Source of the DNA: Paramecium sonneborni
Lineage: Eukaryota > Ciliophora > Oligohymenophorea > Peniculida > Parameciidae
Assembly: GCA_905182985.1 (NCBI GenBank)
Contig: CAJJDN010000008.1
Coordinates: 30,987-94,986 of the forward strand
DNA: 64,000 bases
Direction of reading: 5' to 3'
Made by a program: the position numbers and the translations under genes. The notes beneath the pieces were generated by a model. That model was not told where the DNA came from and made no database searches. It saw only the letters and a list, made by a program, of their open reading frames with translations. Shown in pieces: positions 1 to 12,273 of the stretch (positions within the stretch are counted from its first letter, which is position 1; each line of letters opens with the position of its first letter).

Positions 1-595
1 ATTTTTAGCAATATCATTTGCTGTCCATCCAAAGCCATATTTATATCCTTTAGATTGAATAAACTCAATGGAATCAGCATATATTTTAAGAGAATGTCTT
101 GCTCCCATATACCTTTTTGAAAAAGCAAAAGCTCCTGTAATACAATATTCTCCATACTTTGGATTATATCTATCAAAAAAGTACTTTAATGCTTTTAGAC
201 GAACATATTACCTAACATTACAGATTTATGGGACTGAATCATAATTTTTTATTTATTATTCTGATTCTGTTGGTTTGAGATCGTTTACGTCAGTATAAGA
301 AATTATTGCTATTATATTGTAAATATTCTTTTCATAAGATTGTTTATCATAATAAACTAAAATCCATTTATATGCATGCTTTATTAAAAAAGACTTAAAT
401 TCTTGATACATTTAATCATATTCTATATTCAATGCCTTGAATAATTCATTTTTATTCTAAGTATTTTATAAAATTTACAGTGTAAGCATCTGCTAAAGTT
501 TAAGCAATGAGCTCTGTGTTTTCACCATTGTACTCAGTTCTAACAAATGACAATTCTTGTAGTTAAGATTTCAGAATATTTTAATAAATATACAT
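1..595 (-). CDS. uncharacterised protein, C-terminus cut by window edge
   Basis: An open frame in ciliate code runs leftward off the window. It starts MYIYQNILKS (ATG at 593-595) and ends, as seen, in a conserved-looking stretch with FFDRYNPKYGEYCITGAFAF and later KYGFGWTANDIAKN. One canonical 22-nt intron (457-478, GTAAAT...TAG on the minus strand) joins ...LADAYT to NKNELFK. No family is recognised. The start is only 34 bp below the stop of the upstream kinase gene, so the 5' leader must be very short, or it could be the tail of a larger unit. The 3' end is missing. Confidence 0.6.
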
Positions 596-629
596 AATAA
601 ATTTAATATTCCATAAAGTAAATTTAAAA

Positions 630-2466
630 TCAAACTTCTAAGTCACTCATTTTATTTTTGATTTCAATAAAGTGTCCATAAGTCAATCTAACAGGACTGC
701 CTTCTGCAATATGTTCTATTTTTGATTTCTATGCAAATTCATAAGGTTTATTAAAGGTTTCTAAAGTTAATTGTGATAATTAAAAGTATGTTACTAAATA
801 ATCTAATAACACAACATCTTTTTCCATATCAACAGGTAAACTTTTAGATAAATCGTCTGAGCTTAATTTTTTATCTATTTCTTTTTGTAATTCTTTAATT
901 GCTTGGCGTAAAACAGAATTAAATATTATGTAGAATGATTCGAATTCGGTAAAGTTTTCATCAAAAACAGCATCGAATTTTTTATCAATAGATAAGTCAT
1001 TTTTGTTCTATTATAATAAAGACCATATATTTTTAAAGTATGATTAATATTTAGTAAAGTGTTACTAAATTGTAATTTAGGTTTATTAAAACTAATTTGA
1101 GGTTTTGTATGAATCGAATCCTTAAATATCTAGAGAATTTGAATCCTAAATGTAGATAATAATAATTACAATATCTTTGAGTTTGTACATTTTGATCATA
1201 ATATTTTTTATAGAAAAGAATAATAATTTATCCCTAAGTAGTTCAGTTCTAAATAAGTTGGTACTTTCAATAAGATTTGCAACTCTGAACAAATATTTGC
1301 AAAAATTAATTTGGGACATTATAGTATATTCAATATTAGATGAATTACTTTTAATATCAAAAGAACTTATTTCAGCTAAAATTTATATAAATAAAAATAC
1401 TTTATTTAGATTATTATGCTAAAGGTTTAGTAATTTGAGTAGTATGTTTTTTTCCACTTCTATGAATAGAATCTCCAGGTAATTTTTTGGCACTGTTTTC
1501 TTTGCCTTCTTTTGGTTATTCTAATGTTTTTTATTTCATTAAAACTGGCTATTTATTAACTTAAAATGCTAATTCTGGTCCTCTTATCCATGGATGTTTT
1601 TCTAGTTCATCTATAGATGCACGTTCTTATTCATTTACAACTAAACATCGTTTTATAAATTCTTTGCATTCTTAACTAACCTTAGTAGAAGATGGAAATG
1701 TTAATGGTACACTTACCATTTTTTATCCTAATTCTTTTTCACTTGTTGCCTACCAAGGAACTTAACCAAATAATATTTCAAAGGCTGATACTCCTATAGC
1801 CCAAATATCAGATTTATCTGAATATTTATTATTCTTAAGAGCTTATGGACTCATATAAAGAGGACTACCAACATTTACATTTGGTAACAATGGAGGAGAG
1901 TTAGGAGTGGTTGCAAATCCAAAATCTGCTAATTTTGGAGTACCACATTATGATAATAATACATTCGCAGGTTTTATATCTCTATGTATTATCCCATTCT
2001 ATTTCAGTAATTTATAGGCTTTAACCAATCCAAAAATAACATTTTAAGCTTATTGTTCTGGAAATTTACCAATCTTTGTCAATTTACTTCCCAAATCACC
2101 ATTCTCACAAAATTCTGTTATTAAATAAGTATTATTTTAGGTCTGAAACACCTATAAACTTAATTGTATATCATACTTTGTATAATTTCATTATATATTA
2201 ACTATCTAAAGTACTAAGAGCTTCTATTTCACTTTACAATAAGGCATGATGCAAAGGTGTCTTCAATAATGCTTTGTCGATTACCTAAATAGTCTTCATA
2301 TTACCTTTATCGCTACTGTATCACCTGTTACTTCATTTTATCCTTTGTAAACCTTACTGCTGAATCCTTTTCCTATTTACTAATGAAGTCCATAAGAAAA
2401 GTTCTCGATCATCTTTTTTACATTCTGTGATGATCCATTAGTATATGATGGATGTTATGAGTACAT
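630..2466 (-). CDS. Ser/Thr protein kinase, ULK/Atg1-like, with long C-terminal region
   Basis: N-terminal kinase domain: IGKGFSSKVYKG glycine loop, VAIKV lysine, ITEFCENGDL hinge region, HRDIKPANVLL catalytic loop, ADFGFA magnesium loop, GSPLYMSPQAL activation-segment end (APE replaced by SPQ) and SDIWAIGVSAFEILFG. After the domain comes a basic linker and about 230 residues of unrecognised sequence ending SDLEV, which could serve as a MIT-like or regulatory tail. Three short introns are needed: 2285-2304 (20 nt), 2152-2176 (25 nt) and 1376-1400 (25 nt, GTATTT...TAG). Start chosen as MYSQHPSYTNGSS at 2464-2466, though M at KKMIENFSYG is an alternative. The kinase assignment is firm; the ULK subfamily is an inference from the compact N-terminal kinase plus tail. 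Confidence 0.85.
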
Positions 2467-3796
2467 CTATTTCTAAGCCAAATACATTAATAATTTAACG
2501 AACTATTTTTATTATTAAAATTATATTTCACGCCATATGACTCATATTAAACCAAAATTCAAAATATTTAAAATAGAATTAAAATATTATCTATACTATT
2601 ATTTGTTGATTAAATTTATATTATTCAATATTCCAACATTTAAATTCTTTTTTTCATGCCTGAAGAAAATCATCTAAATAATAATTGATTCACTTTATTA
2701 TGAGTAGAATAACAAGTTTATCTTTAAAATTAGAATTTAATATCACCTATAATCAAGTTAGATAAATTTGTGAAATAAAAGTTAAAATAAAACAGACTTC
2801 ATTCAAAATTACAAATTTTATTCTTCATTTTAAGTAAGTAGATATTGTCTCAATATAGGAGATAATGATTCTTAACTTGCTTTTTTAAAAAAATGCCATC
2901 TTTTTATCAAAACATTTTGGTTACCATTAATTTTAATCAAATATTTTTAGCATTAATTCCATATTATTAATTATAGTTTTATTAAATAAAACATTACTTA
3001 ATTTTTTAGATATTTTTTCGATTTTAATTTAAATTGAAACCCATTCAATCTCTTAAAAAATGATAATATTTGGATAGCATTTTCAATTTGAAAAGAGAAA
3101 TTGAAAATTAAGAAACACATTGTTTTGTAAAATCTTAATTTATATTGTTATCATGTTTATGAGTAATAATTATAATTATAAAGGCTTATTATAATATTGA
3201 TTATAAATAAATCAAATTTTTATTACTATTCTATTTTTAGCTACATCTTTAATCTATTTTAATAAAAATTAAGGTATTCTATTCTCTATTCGCGATTGAT
3301 TTAAAAAACTTTTACCTTTCCACTTTTGAGTCTTTTCTACAAAGGTCAGAATGAAAAAATAAAAATATTTAAGAATATTAATGGATTATAGTTTTAGAAC
3401 AACAGATTTGGTTTTATTCCTTTTAATAACTCAACTTGGCTGTCATCTGATAATTCATTGGAATTAATATAACTGTGATATTTATAGTTAATATTTGCTT
3501 GGATTTTTATTGTTCTATTAATATAATTGTTTCAACATTCATTATATAATAAATGAGTTTTGCTTATAGTTTTACTTTTAACTGGAGAAACAGTTCAACA
3601 AATTTAATAGCAGTTTAATAAGATGACTGTGTTTAAAAACTAACATATATATTATATTGCATATTTGGATATATTTTAACTATTTCTTCTTTTTCAAATT
3701 TCTAAGCATAAGTAAGAAAGCTTAATAATTGAAAGTAGTTGGTTTGACAATTTTGTGATAATAATAAATTTATATTTATAATGTTCAATGAATATT
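2467..3796. other. long AT-rich intergenic stretch
   Basis: About 1.3 kb between the kinase start and the LITAF-like gene stop. It is very AT-rich with homopolymer runs, and TGA appears frequently in all six frames. No open frame with plausible amino-acid composition, no RNA-gene-like stem and no repeat array was seen. This is long for a Paramecium spacer and might hide a non-coding RNA or decayed gene. Confidence 0.5.
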
Positions 3797-4090
3797 TCAA
3801 CAAGGAGAAAATGGAGCTTCTCCTACTTTTTAATTGCACTCAGGGCAATATTGAACCACATCTTTGCAAGGTTTACAACAAAAAGGTATCAACCCTCCAA
3901 TGAATGTCAGTATACACCAGATACCACAACAGATTAATGTCCAAGTTCCAATTTTATGATCAACCATTGATTCCTAAACTTTTGTACATTTATTGCAGAA
4001 AAACTGAGAAGATTCTCTTTCATTATTTAAACATGTTTTATAATTCTTCTGACCTTGACTTACGGTTAGAGGGACGGATTCTTCTGCCAT
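3797..4090 (-). CDS. LITAF-like (CDIP/PIG7-type) small membrane zinc protein
   Basis: A 97-residue protein with two CxxC knuckles flanking a hydrophobic segment: FFCNKC near residue 37, ICCGIWCILTFIGGLIPFCC in the middle and YCPECNQKVGE near the end. This spacing (CxxC, membrane-embedded helix, then CPxC) is the LITAF domain pattern, known in other eukaryotes for monotopic insertion into late endosomal or lysosomal membranes. No intron is needed; the ATG (MAEESVPLTV) is the first in frame and the stop is TGA. Family assignment rests on motif and length alone. Confidence 0.75.
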
Positions 4091-4272
4091 TTTAATTGAT
4101 ATTTTAGAGTTTAATTATAATAATGATCATAAAAAACGATATACTTGTTTTTTGTTTCAAAATATGCAATTAAAAACAAAAAGCTTAAGAAAAACTGTGG
4201 TGGTAGAAAATTAAATAAGAATACATTTTTAGTAAATGAAAAAAAAAGAAATTTTTATTAATTAAATTTGAA

Positions 4273-6272
4273 ATGCAATATGAAGAATCAGATTATTATT
4301 TATTATTGGGATCGTCTATTTTTATTAATATAACATTAATAGCAATAACAATCTTTTTATGGAAAGTCATTTGGCTCTAATATCCAATATTTATTGACGA
4401 ATTTTAAATAAAATCATTAAGCGATGCATATAACATCATTCAAATAGCAAATATAAATTTAATAATAAATTAATGTGGCTTTGATGGATTAACTTTACTA
4501 CTATTTGAGTAAAAATTATTCGTTGGTTTAAGCTATTATACAATAGTATATTTTCTAATAATGGGAATATGTAAAATATCATGGAACTATTTAAATGATT
4601 ATTAAAAGCTATTTGTATAATTGAATATATTGCCAAATTAGGATTTCATTATTAGTTCAATGCTGCTTTTGGTAATTTTTGCAATGTTGATTTAATTAAG
4701 AAAAGAGCTATAAATAATTTATATTCAAATGTTTACAACAGATCAATTCACAAATTATAGCATAAGAACTTTGCATATAAGAGGAATGGATCATGAAGAT
4801 TATGATGGAGTGATGATGATGTTAGAAATCTTAAAGTATTTAGATGAGGTAGGTGATCCAGGAACAATTATGGGTATTTCAATCATTCCAGAATACTCTA
4901 AGCTCTTAGAATTAGAGAAATACAGAAGTTTATTTAAATACCAATTGGGAATTTTAGAATTGTAGAAACCCCTATTCTACCCTCTGCCTAATATATCAAT
5001 TATAGAAGAATAAATAGACCAATAATTATAAAAACCATTTAAATTATCAGGACATTGCTTTATATGTGTTGATAGATTATAAACACAATTAAAATTATGC
5101 AATTAAAATACTTTAACTCAATATCAAATATAATTAGCTCCTGATTTATTTGATATCAATTGGGTTAATATAACTATAGAAAGTAATTAAATCAGAATTT
5201 GGAGGACAATTATTCTTAATTTATTAATTATGACTTTGCTTATTTTTGTGACATCTCCTTAAGCGTTATATTAGTATTTATCTAAATTTCCTGGCTTAGA
5301 ATTTTTATCTTTTAAATGGACAATTTTAATCCCTGATCCTTTTGGAAGAATAATTAAGAATAACATACCTCCTATTATATTAATATCTATAAACTAAATC
5401 ATACTATATTTTTTAGATGTCATAAGTATAAATATTTGTGTATCTTTTTAGCTTAAGCAGAAAAACATGAAAGATGGTCATAATATCACATTTCCTTTTT
5501 CCATAAAATGTTTTTTTATTTGATTCTAAATGTTTTAGTAATTCCAGCCTTTTTATTATAATCATCAGAAACTTTGTTTAATATTACATATAATGGATTT
5601 AATATACAATTACAGAAAGCATTTGATAATTAAACTAATTATGGGGTAAATTTTAATATTACATTCTAGCTCTATTATATAACATTTTTATTTTATTCTG
5701 GAACTGGTGCATTTTTGGTAGAATTGATTAGACCCTCAGAACTCTACTTCAATTATTTTAGTTCATATATGGCATATTACATGAGATTATACGAAAACGA
5801 TGCATAACATTATTAGAAATCAAATGAATTCTGTGTATAGTATGGTTACATATCAGCTCAAATGCTTTTAAATCTAACAATCATATGCATTTTTAACACA
5901 ACCTCTCCATTTGTTTTAATTGCTGGATTATGGTTCTTTGGATTTCGATATATAGGAGATTTTTTTATGTTGATGGTTTCCAAATAAGAAATGGTTAGCA
6001 ATGGAAAATATCTTTATAGCTTATTATAATTAAGTTGCTTTACTTTAGGACTTTGGTTAATTGTCAAAGTCATTGGTTGTTATTTTTAATCAAATTATTT
6101 GATGATGTATTTATTTGGAATCGAACTTATTGCATGGGTATTTATAGGACAAAATTTTTTATAATAATTAATTGACATTAATTAAATACAAGACGAAGAT
6201 ATGAAGTAGAAAATAAGCAATAAAAAATATATGAAGGAATGGAAAATTAAATATAGACATCCATTATCATGA
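4273..6272 (+). CDS. OSCA/TMEM63-like (CSC1, DUF221) multi-pass channel protein
   Basis: About 650 residues with many membrane segments: one near residues 10-30, two near 75-105 and 125-150, then a cytosolic stretch beginning IRTLHIRGMDHED and a C-terminal block of about eight helices (LLIMTLLIFVTSPQALYQYL, ILIPDPFGRIIKNNIPP and onward). The layout (N-terminal helices, a cytosolic domain, then the 7TM block with a short TSP motif) matches mechanosensitive OSCA/TMEM63 channels. One 29-nt intron at 5510-5538 removes an in-frame TGA. The stop TGA at 6270-6272 lies 6 bp into the convergent neighbour's end. Subfamily inferred, not aligned. Confidence 0.7.
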
Positions 6273-6857
6273 ATCTGGTATTTCATTAAATCTTGCTGCT
6301 GATCTAGATCCTAATTGCTTTCTTGCTAATTCACTATAATCATGTTGCTAAACTTCTAAAATAAATCTAATAATCACTTGGTCTATGCAATTATTTATAA
6401 GCTTAATTTCTCTAATCATCTGGAGCCCAAAATTATTTATTGTATGTAGCTTGTGCAGTCTATAATCTGTCCAGTAATTACTTAAATATAATCAAATAAT
6501 ACTTAATTTTCTTATTGTAATTTTTCAATTTGAATTCTTTTTGTCATTTATTATGATTTAGGTAATTATGGCATAGAAGTAAGACTTTTATTTCCTTATT
6601 TCTAAATATTAACCATTTTATTTAAAAGTATATTATTTTCATAAACTATCTTGTTTTCTTCGGCTAATTTTCTATTAAATATGACTTGTACCATGTGAAT
6701 ATTTATTATTCCATTTTGAAAGGGAATGTGATGGTCTCCAAGGTGCAGATGTATCTATTCTGCTTTTTGTATTTGTTATTTTAGATAATAACTTTTCTTA
6801 ATCGTTTACTATTTTCTTTCTTTAACAGATAGGATTTATTGAAATAAGGTTCCACAT
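6267..6857 (-). CDS. CFAP97/hemingway-like ciliary protein
   Basis: Reads MWNLISINPICQRKK..., then RIDTSAPWRPSHSLSKWNNKYSH, a helical stretch with ENNILLNKMVNI, a second helix KRIQIEKLQQENQVLFDYI and YNKQFWAPDDQRNQAYK. This order (PW..PSH, then EN..LL.KM, then EN..L..RI, then Y...W) is the CFAP97 (KIAA1430/hemingway) domain, linked in animals to axoneme assembly. Three introns of 28, 22 and 28 nt (all ...TAG) are required; the last joins to TRKQLGSRSAARFNEIPDS and the stop. The stop codon (6267-6269) directly abuts and overlaps the end of the convergent channel gene. Confidence 0.7.
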
Positions 6858-7196
6858 AAATTTAATTAATTTGTTATATGTTAATTAAAATAATGTATTT
6901 GAAATAATGTAAATGCATAAACAAGTTTAATATTCAATAAACATTACAGTAAATTAAAAATTCCTTATTAGAGTTGTTTTGTATTGCATACAATTATTAT
7001 TTATGTTGTTATTAATTATAATTTTAAATCAACATTAGTGAAGAATAATTAAATCTATTTCTTCTCTATGAATCTAATTTAATTATAAACTAGATATTTA
7101 AGAATTTATAAAATGAATAGAAATAAGAAGCAAACTAAAATTTTATAATTTAAGTTGAATTGTTATTTTTATATAATAAGTGTCTAAATAAGTAAA
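6858..7196. other. intergenic spacer
   Basis: About 340 bp, very AT-rich, between two genes on the minus strand. It must carry the promoter of the CFAP97-like gene and the 3' end of the next gene. No coding or RNA signal seen. Confidence 0.5.
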
Positions 7197-7560
7197 TCAA
7201 TTAATGAGTTTTTTCTTCTTGAACATGGTTGACAAACTCTAATGGTTGATATTCTAAGAAATGTCTTGCAAAGATTTTCTATATGTAGGTCTAATATCTA
7301 GTTTAGAAGGTCTCAAATTTTTGTATGATTTTTAACTGCATTAAGATGTAGCATCAGAATGGTTATCAAATATTGTAAGCAAGGTTTCTTCAAAGGGTTC
7401 TACAAGGTTCATTATTAGATTATTCTTTGTTATTAGGAGATCTTAAAATGATTATTTATATTTTACCTTTAAGTTCTCCCCTTTAGTTTTCATTAATTTA
7501 TTCAGACTTATATAGACGATAAATAGCAAACAAAATTTTCGATTCATATTCGTTAGACAT
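7197..7560 (-). CDS. small uncharacterised protein
   Basis: Starts MSNEYESKILFAIYRLYKSE at 7558-7560 and ends ...MFKKKKLIN with TGA. A 25-nt intron at 7442-7466 with a non-canonical AAG acceptor gives ...RGELKDLLITKNNLIMNLVEPFEETLLTIF; a longer intron to a TAG is in the same frame and cannot be ruled out. The product is about 112 residues: an N-terminal helical part, an acidic turn and a basic, Ser-rich tail. No family recognised. It diverges from histone H2B, with a 300-bp shared promoter region. Confidence 0.6.
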
Positions 7561-7860
7561 ATAAATTATTATTCATTTTAATTTAAATGAGTAGAGATAG
7601 AGGGGGTGTATAATTATAAAAATTAATATTAATTAAGTTCTGATTTAATAAAAAAGGTGAATGAAAAAAGGAAAGTGCTAAAATTGATAAAAAATGAAGT
7701 TTATTCCATTGTGCTGCACTATTTTGGAATAGTTTTAGTCATTTTTTATGAACAACAACCAATGAAAATTTAGATATACAATTATCCTTAATCAGCCAAT
7801 CAGATTTAAGAATTTTCTTTAAAATAGCGCTTAGGTATTCAGTTTAAAATATTAATTAAA
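7561..7860. promoter_or_regulatory. divergent promoter region upstream of histone H2B
   Basis: A 300-bp spacer between two divergent start codons. Within about 110 bp of the H2B ATG lie two CCAAT-type sequences, AACCAATGAAA (7757-7767) and CAGCCAATCAG (7791-7801). CCAAT boxes are classic in histone promoters of other eukaryotes; their role here is inference. Confidence 0.4.
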
Positions 7861-8238
7861 ATGGCTCCATCAAAATCACCAAAAGCAGAAGCAAAAAAAA
7901 CAGTAAAGACTGTTAAAACAAAAAAAACAACAACAAATGATAAGAAGAAGGCAAGAAGAAGATAAGAAACTTTTGCATTATATATCTATAAAGTTTTAAG
8001 ATAAGTTCACCCAGAGATTGGTGTTTCTAGAAAGGCTATGAATATCATGAATTCATTTATTAATGATATTTTTGATAGAATTGCACTTGAAGCTAGCAAA
8101 TTAGTCAGATTTAATAAGAGAAGAACCCTTAGTTCAAGAGAAATCTAAACTGCTGTTAAATTATTACTTCCAGGAGAATTGGCCCGACATGCCATTTCAG
8201 AAGGAACTAAAGCAGTCACAAAATATACAAGTGGATGA
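7861..8238 (+). CDS. histone H2B
   Basis: A 125-residue intronless frame. Lys-rich N-tail ([20 protein letters not shown]), then the histone fold: [20 protein letters not shown] (alpha1), [20 protein letters not shown] (alpha2), [20 protein letters not shown] (alpha3) and the H2B-specific C-terminal helix [20 protein letters not shown]. It packages DNA with H2A as part of the nucleosome core. Four glutamines are encoded by TAA, direct evidence for the ciliate code. The start is unambiguous; the stop is 20 bp from the convergent neighbour's stop. Confidence 0.97.
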
Positions 8239-8258
8239 TTTTTTAATTTTAATTAAGT

Positions 8259-9095
8259 TCAAATATATTGTAAAAGGGACTCTTCCTACTCTTATAATTC
8301 TTTTAATAATTATATTTTTTGATCCAACAGTACTTTATTACTCTGTTCATTCTCCATTTCCTTTATTTCTTTTTCTAATCTAGAAATTCTTCTAATCAAT
8401 TATTCATATCCTTAATTTTCATTATTAAAATATTATTCAACAGCATTATCTAATCTTGATACAAAACTTGTTTTCTTTTCACTTTACGTAAATCTAACAT
8501 CTTCTTTTCTTGGCTCTTTTAATTTATAGATCACTGATTTTAATTTTTGAATTTATTCCTATTATTCACTCAATTATTATTTATCAATTAATTATTAATC
8601 CATTACTCTACTTTAATCAATTAAAGATTAATGTAATTCTTAAGATAAACTCTCTATTTAAGCATCCTTTTGTAGAAGTTCTTCATCTTTCTTAAATAAC
8701 TCTTCTTCTAGTTAAGAAATTGTTGTCTTAAGTTTATTTTCTAAAGTTTCAAATATACTTTCTTTATTTGATAATTCTTCCACTAATTTTTGTAATTCAT
8801 ATTAACAACTTTTTAATTAGGTAACCAAAATTTTATTATCTTCTTCCAAAAATGCTGCCTTTTTTTGTAGTGCTGCCATTGCATTAGCAAAACTAATTTT
8901 ATCATTTAATTTTTAATTACGCTCTTGATTCTGACATAATTGTTAAGTATTTTTATTTATAAAATTTATTTAATATAATATGTGTAATTTTTTAGAATTT
9001 ATAAATAATTTAGATCTTATATTTGTAGTACTTTTAAATATTTCCGTCCAAATTTTTTCTATAATTTTTAATTGATAAAATTCAAAGATAAGCAT
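8259..9095 (-). CDS. coiled-coil protein
   Basis: A 278-residue intronless frame. N-terminal part MLIFEFYQLKIIEKIWTEIF, then from residue 75 an almost continuous heptad-rich coil (MAALQKKAAFLEEDNK, VEELSNKESIFETLENKLK, LEEELFKKDEELLQKDAQIE). A short non-coil break KEPRKEDVRFTQSEKKTSF is followed by a second coil ending LQYI. Structural role likely (cytoskeleton or basal body) but not shown. An internal Met (MAAL) is a weaker alternative start because the upstream frame stays coding-like. Confidence 0.75.
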
Positions 9096-10005
9096 TATCA
9101 CCAAACTCAAATATCAAAGTCATCAAAATTACAAAAAAATTTAACCTTAACATATGTCTTTTATATAGGTTATAACCCCACCTCTTCTTAGCTATTAAAA
9201 GCTGATTCTATTTTACAAAAGCAATCAAGCTTAAAAAAAAGAAAAACCCAAATAGAAAAATTTATAAATTTATATAAAAATGATGTTTATCTATAATTTT
9301 AAAATGTCAAGATTACTGATTTAAATTTCTCTTCCATAAAATACATTTATTTTTAAGTCTAACCCAAATTTAGATACTATCAAAGTGATAAATATGCTTG
9401 CCAAAATAATGTATTCTTATAGTTGTATTATTTTAATGAAGCTAAGAAGGCTGATCTAACCAAAATACATGTACATTCAAAAGCAAAAAAAGTAATTTTT
9501 ATATTAGATAGAGTTATTTTAAAATTTGAACTATCATGTAATAAGATATGGAGCCTAATATTTTGGAGCTATTGTTTAATATGTTTTACCAAAACATGTG
9601 AAATGTCCACAATGATATTCATGCAATTTTCCTTATATTTTTATTTCTAATTCTCTAAAATCATAACTGACTCTATGGAAAAAATGAATTTATTTTTTAA
9701 TTAATTTAAATAAATCAAAAATACTTTGTTTAATAAATAATCCCAGCTTCTTGGTTTAGGTTAATTTTTATATTTATCTAATTCATGTTCGGGTGTTCAT
9801 TCAAACAAACACAATTATCATCGTTTGACAAAAACTTATTATTTATTTTATTTATCTTATATGATTCATATCATGATAATTGCTTGTATAAAAAAATTTT
9901 AAATGTTTTTAAAAATAATTTGAGGTTATTTTTATATTTATCAATACTATAAAGAATATTTAGAAATGATGATTTAAGAAGAATCATCAAAAAAGGTTAT
10001 CCAGA
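9096..10005. other. AT-rich spacer without recognised gene
   Basis: About 900 bp. Frames are broken by TGA and the remaining stretches have low-complexity K/N/I/F composition. Nothing recognisable on either strand. Confidence 0.45.
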
Positions 10006-10425
10006 ATGGATAGAACGAATATAAATCTATTCGATGATTTTAAAGAAAATTTGAAAGTAGCGAGAAAAATATATAATGAAATTGGATAAGTAAAAGCAAA
10101 CATAAAATTTTTATAAGAAAGAGATTAAATCTAAAAAATAAAAATAATTGTCAAACATTTTTTTCCAATTTATATAATATAGATAATTTTTACATAATTA
10201 AACAAATCACATAAAAAAGCTATCATTATCAAGTATAATTTAGAAATTATAACTAAAAGTTACTAAATTTTAAAAAATATTATTATCTATAAAATGAAAT
10301 CTTTGAATTAATAATAATAAAATATTAGAAAATCTGATTTAATTATGAAAAATATCAACTAAGTTAATGTTCCACTTTAAAAATTTGATATTAATTTATT
10401 AAAGCTCCTATACAAATTAAATTGA
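10006..10425 (+). CDS. doubtful small ORF
   Basis: A 139-codon open frame starting MDRTNINLFDDFKENLKVAR. The first 45 residues look protein-like (acidic then Gln/Lys-rich helix with NEIGQVKANIKFLQERD), but the rest is K/I/N-rich as expected of random AT DNA with a single stop codon. An ORF this long is not surprising by chance in such sequence. It could be a decayed gene end. Low confidence. Confidence 0.25.
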
Positions 10426-10695
10426 AATTAATAATCTTCCCTATTTTAATATTAAGTTTAATAACTACAGTGAATATGATACATGTTATATAAGAATTAG
10501 TGAAAGAAAAATAGAATAGGAAAGAAACTTAACTGAGTAAAGATGTTAGTGAAAATAGTTTAGTTTTGTAGAATTAGTTTGAAAGATTAAAATGTGTATG
10601 ATACATAATAAATTTTTCATTAGCTTATTTCTAACTAACAGTTTATAATATATATATTAATGAAGATAAATTCTGCCAGTTAATAAAAGTTAACT

Positions 10696-12202
10696 ATGAC
10701 TAGACCTTAAACAACTCCCCAAAAGGCAGGATAGTCACCAATAAAGAAGAATAAGTAAGAAAAATTATTGAAATAAAAGGTATTTGGTGTAATCAGGTGT
10801 TTCATCACTAGCTAAAACTGATAATAAAGTGTCAAAATCAACTGCATTGTCTCACGATTTAATATCTTTAATAAAAAATGGTGGAAATGCTCATCAAAAT
10901 AACTAATAATTGGATAGAAAATAAAATTCTCGGAGTAAATGTATTTTAGACATAAATGATGCAAATTAAAAAAAAAATAGACCAAATTCAAGACAATAAA
11001 TCTAGAATTTAGTAAAAAGTAAGAAGCCTGACAGTAATTTAAAATATCATGAAGAGCTGATTTAAAAGCAATTTTAGAAATTGTTAGATCTACAAAAGCA
11101 ACATCAATAAACTCATAAATCACCACCTTAAATACATAGTAGAGCAATGAGTAATGGTGATTTGAAGCCAACAAGCGATATTGCAAATAAATTAATAGAA
11201 TATATAAAGAAATAATCAGCTAAGAAAATTAAAGGTTATAGATCAATATCTAATCCAGATATAATTGTGACTGATAGAAGATTAATATCAAAATATGCAG
11301 TTAAGTAAAGAGTTAATATAAAACAATAGAACTTAAGCAGGAATGTTACATACAAAGTAAGAGAAAGTAAATTAGGATTCTTATGCAATTCATGAAGGAA
11401 TAGGAAACATAGATAATTCATATTTACTTTAAGTTTCAGATGGACATGGAGTCAATGGTCATGAAGTAGCTTAATTTGTTTAAGAACGATTACCTATAAT
11501 AATAGATTAGTTATTAAAATCTCATAAAATAGGAAAGAATGATTAAGATATGATGATATAAGTGATTTTAAGATAAGCATTTGAAAGAACAACAAAAGAA
11601 TTATATTCTTCAGGAATTGATATAACATTTAGTGGAGCTACAACAGTTTGTTTATTGATTATTGAACATGTTGGTTGGTGTGCAAATATTGGAGATTCAA
11701 GAGCTATTTTAGGAAGATAAAAAGATGGATTACATGTTGTTGAGTTATCTCATGATTAAAAACCAGATTTACCAAAAGAAGAAAAAAGAATTATATAAAG
11801 TGGAGGAAGAGTATAAGCATATTCAGATGAAGAAGGAAATCCTATTGGTCCTGCTAGAGTTTGGTTAATAGATGAAAATATTCCAGGATTAGCAATGTCT
11901 CGAAGTTTTGGTGATTATGTAGCTGCTTAAGTAGGTGTAATATCTATTCCTGAAATTATTAAACATACATTTTAAAATGACAAATTCTTAATCATGGCAT
12001 CTGATGGAATTTGGGAGTATTATTTCATTTTTATTTAAGGTTTCTCGATAATAAATGGATTGTTGAAGTTGTTTATGGGTATTATTTGAAAAATGATGCT
12101 GAAGGAGCAGTTGAAAGATTAGTAAAGGAAGCCACTGAAGCATGGTAAAAAGAAGATGAAGTTATAGATGATATTACTTGCATTGTTGCATTTTTGAATT
12201 GA
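10696..12202 (+). CDS. PP2C-type Ser/Thr phosphatase with long N-terminal extension
   Basis: About 460 residues. A basic, Gln/Ser-rich N-terminal region of about 190 residues precedes a PP2C domain: EKVNQDSYAIHEGIGN, VSDGHGVNGHEVA (metal-binding DGHG), FSGATTVCLLIIEH, NIGDSRAILGR, LSHDQKPDLPKEEKRI, AMSRSFGDYVAAQVG, MASDGIWEFLDNKWIV and DDITCIVAFLN. All core metal-coordinating Asp motifs are present, so it should be an active Mn/Mg-dependent phosphatase. Three introns are inferred: 10755-10779 (AAG acceptor), a 25-nt GTAAAG...TAG near 11308-11332, and 12017-12039 (AAG acceptor; needed to restore GIWEFLDNKW). It lies 71 bp upstream of p28 copy A, same strand. Confidence 0.88.
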
Positions 12203-12273
12203 TTAACAATAAATATCTTAACAATATATATTTCTATTTTTTAAAGAATAATTTTATTAATTATATTATTTTA

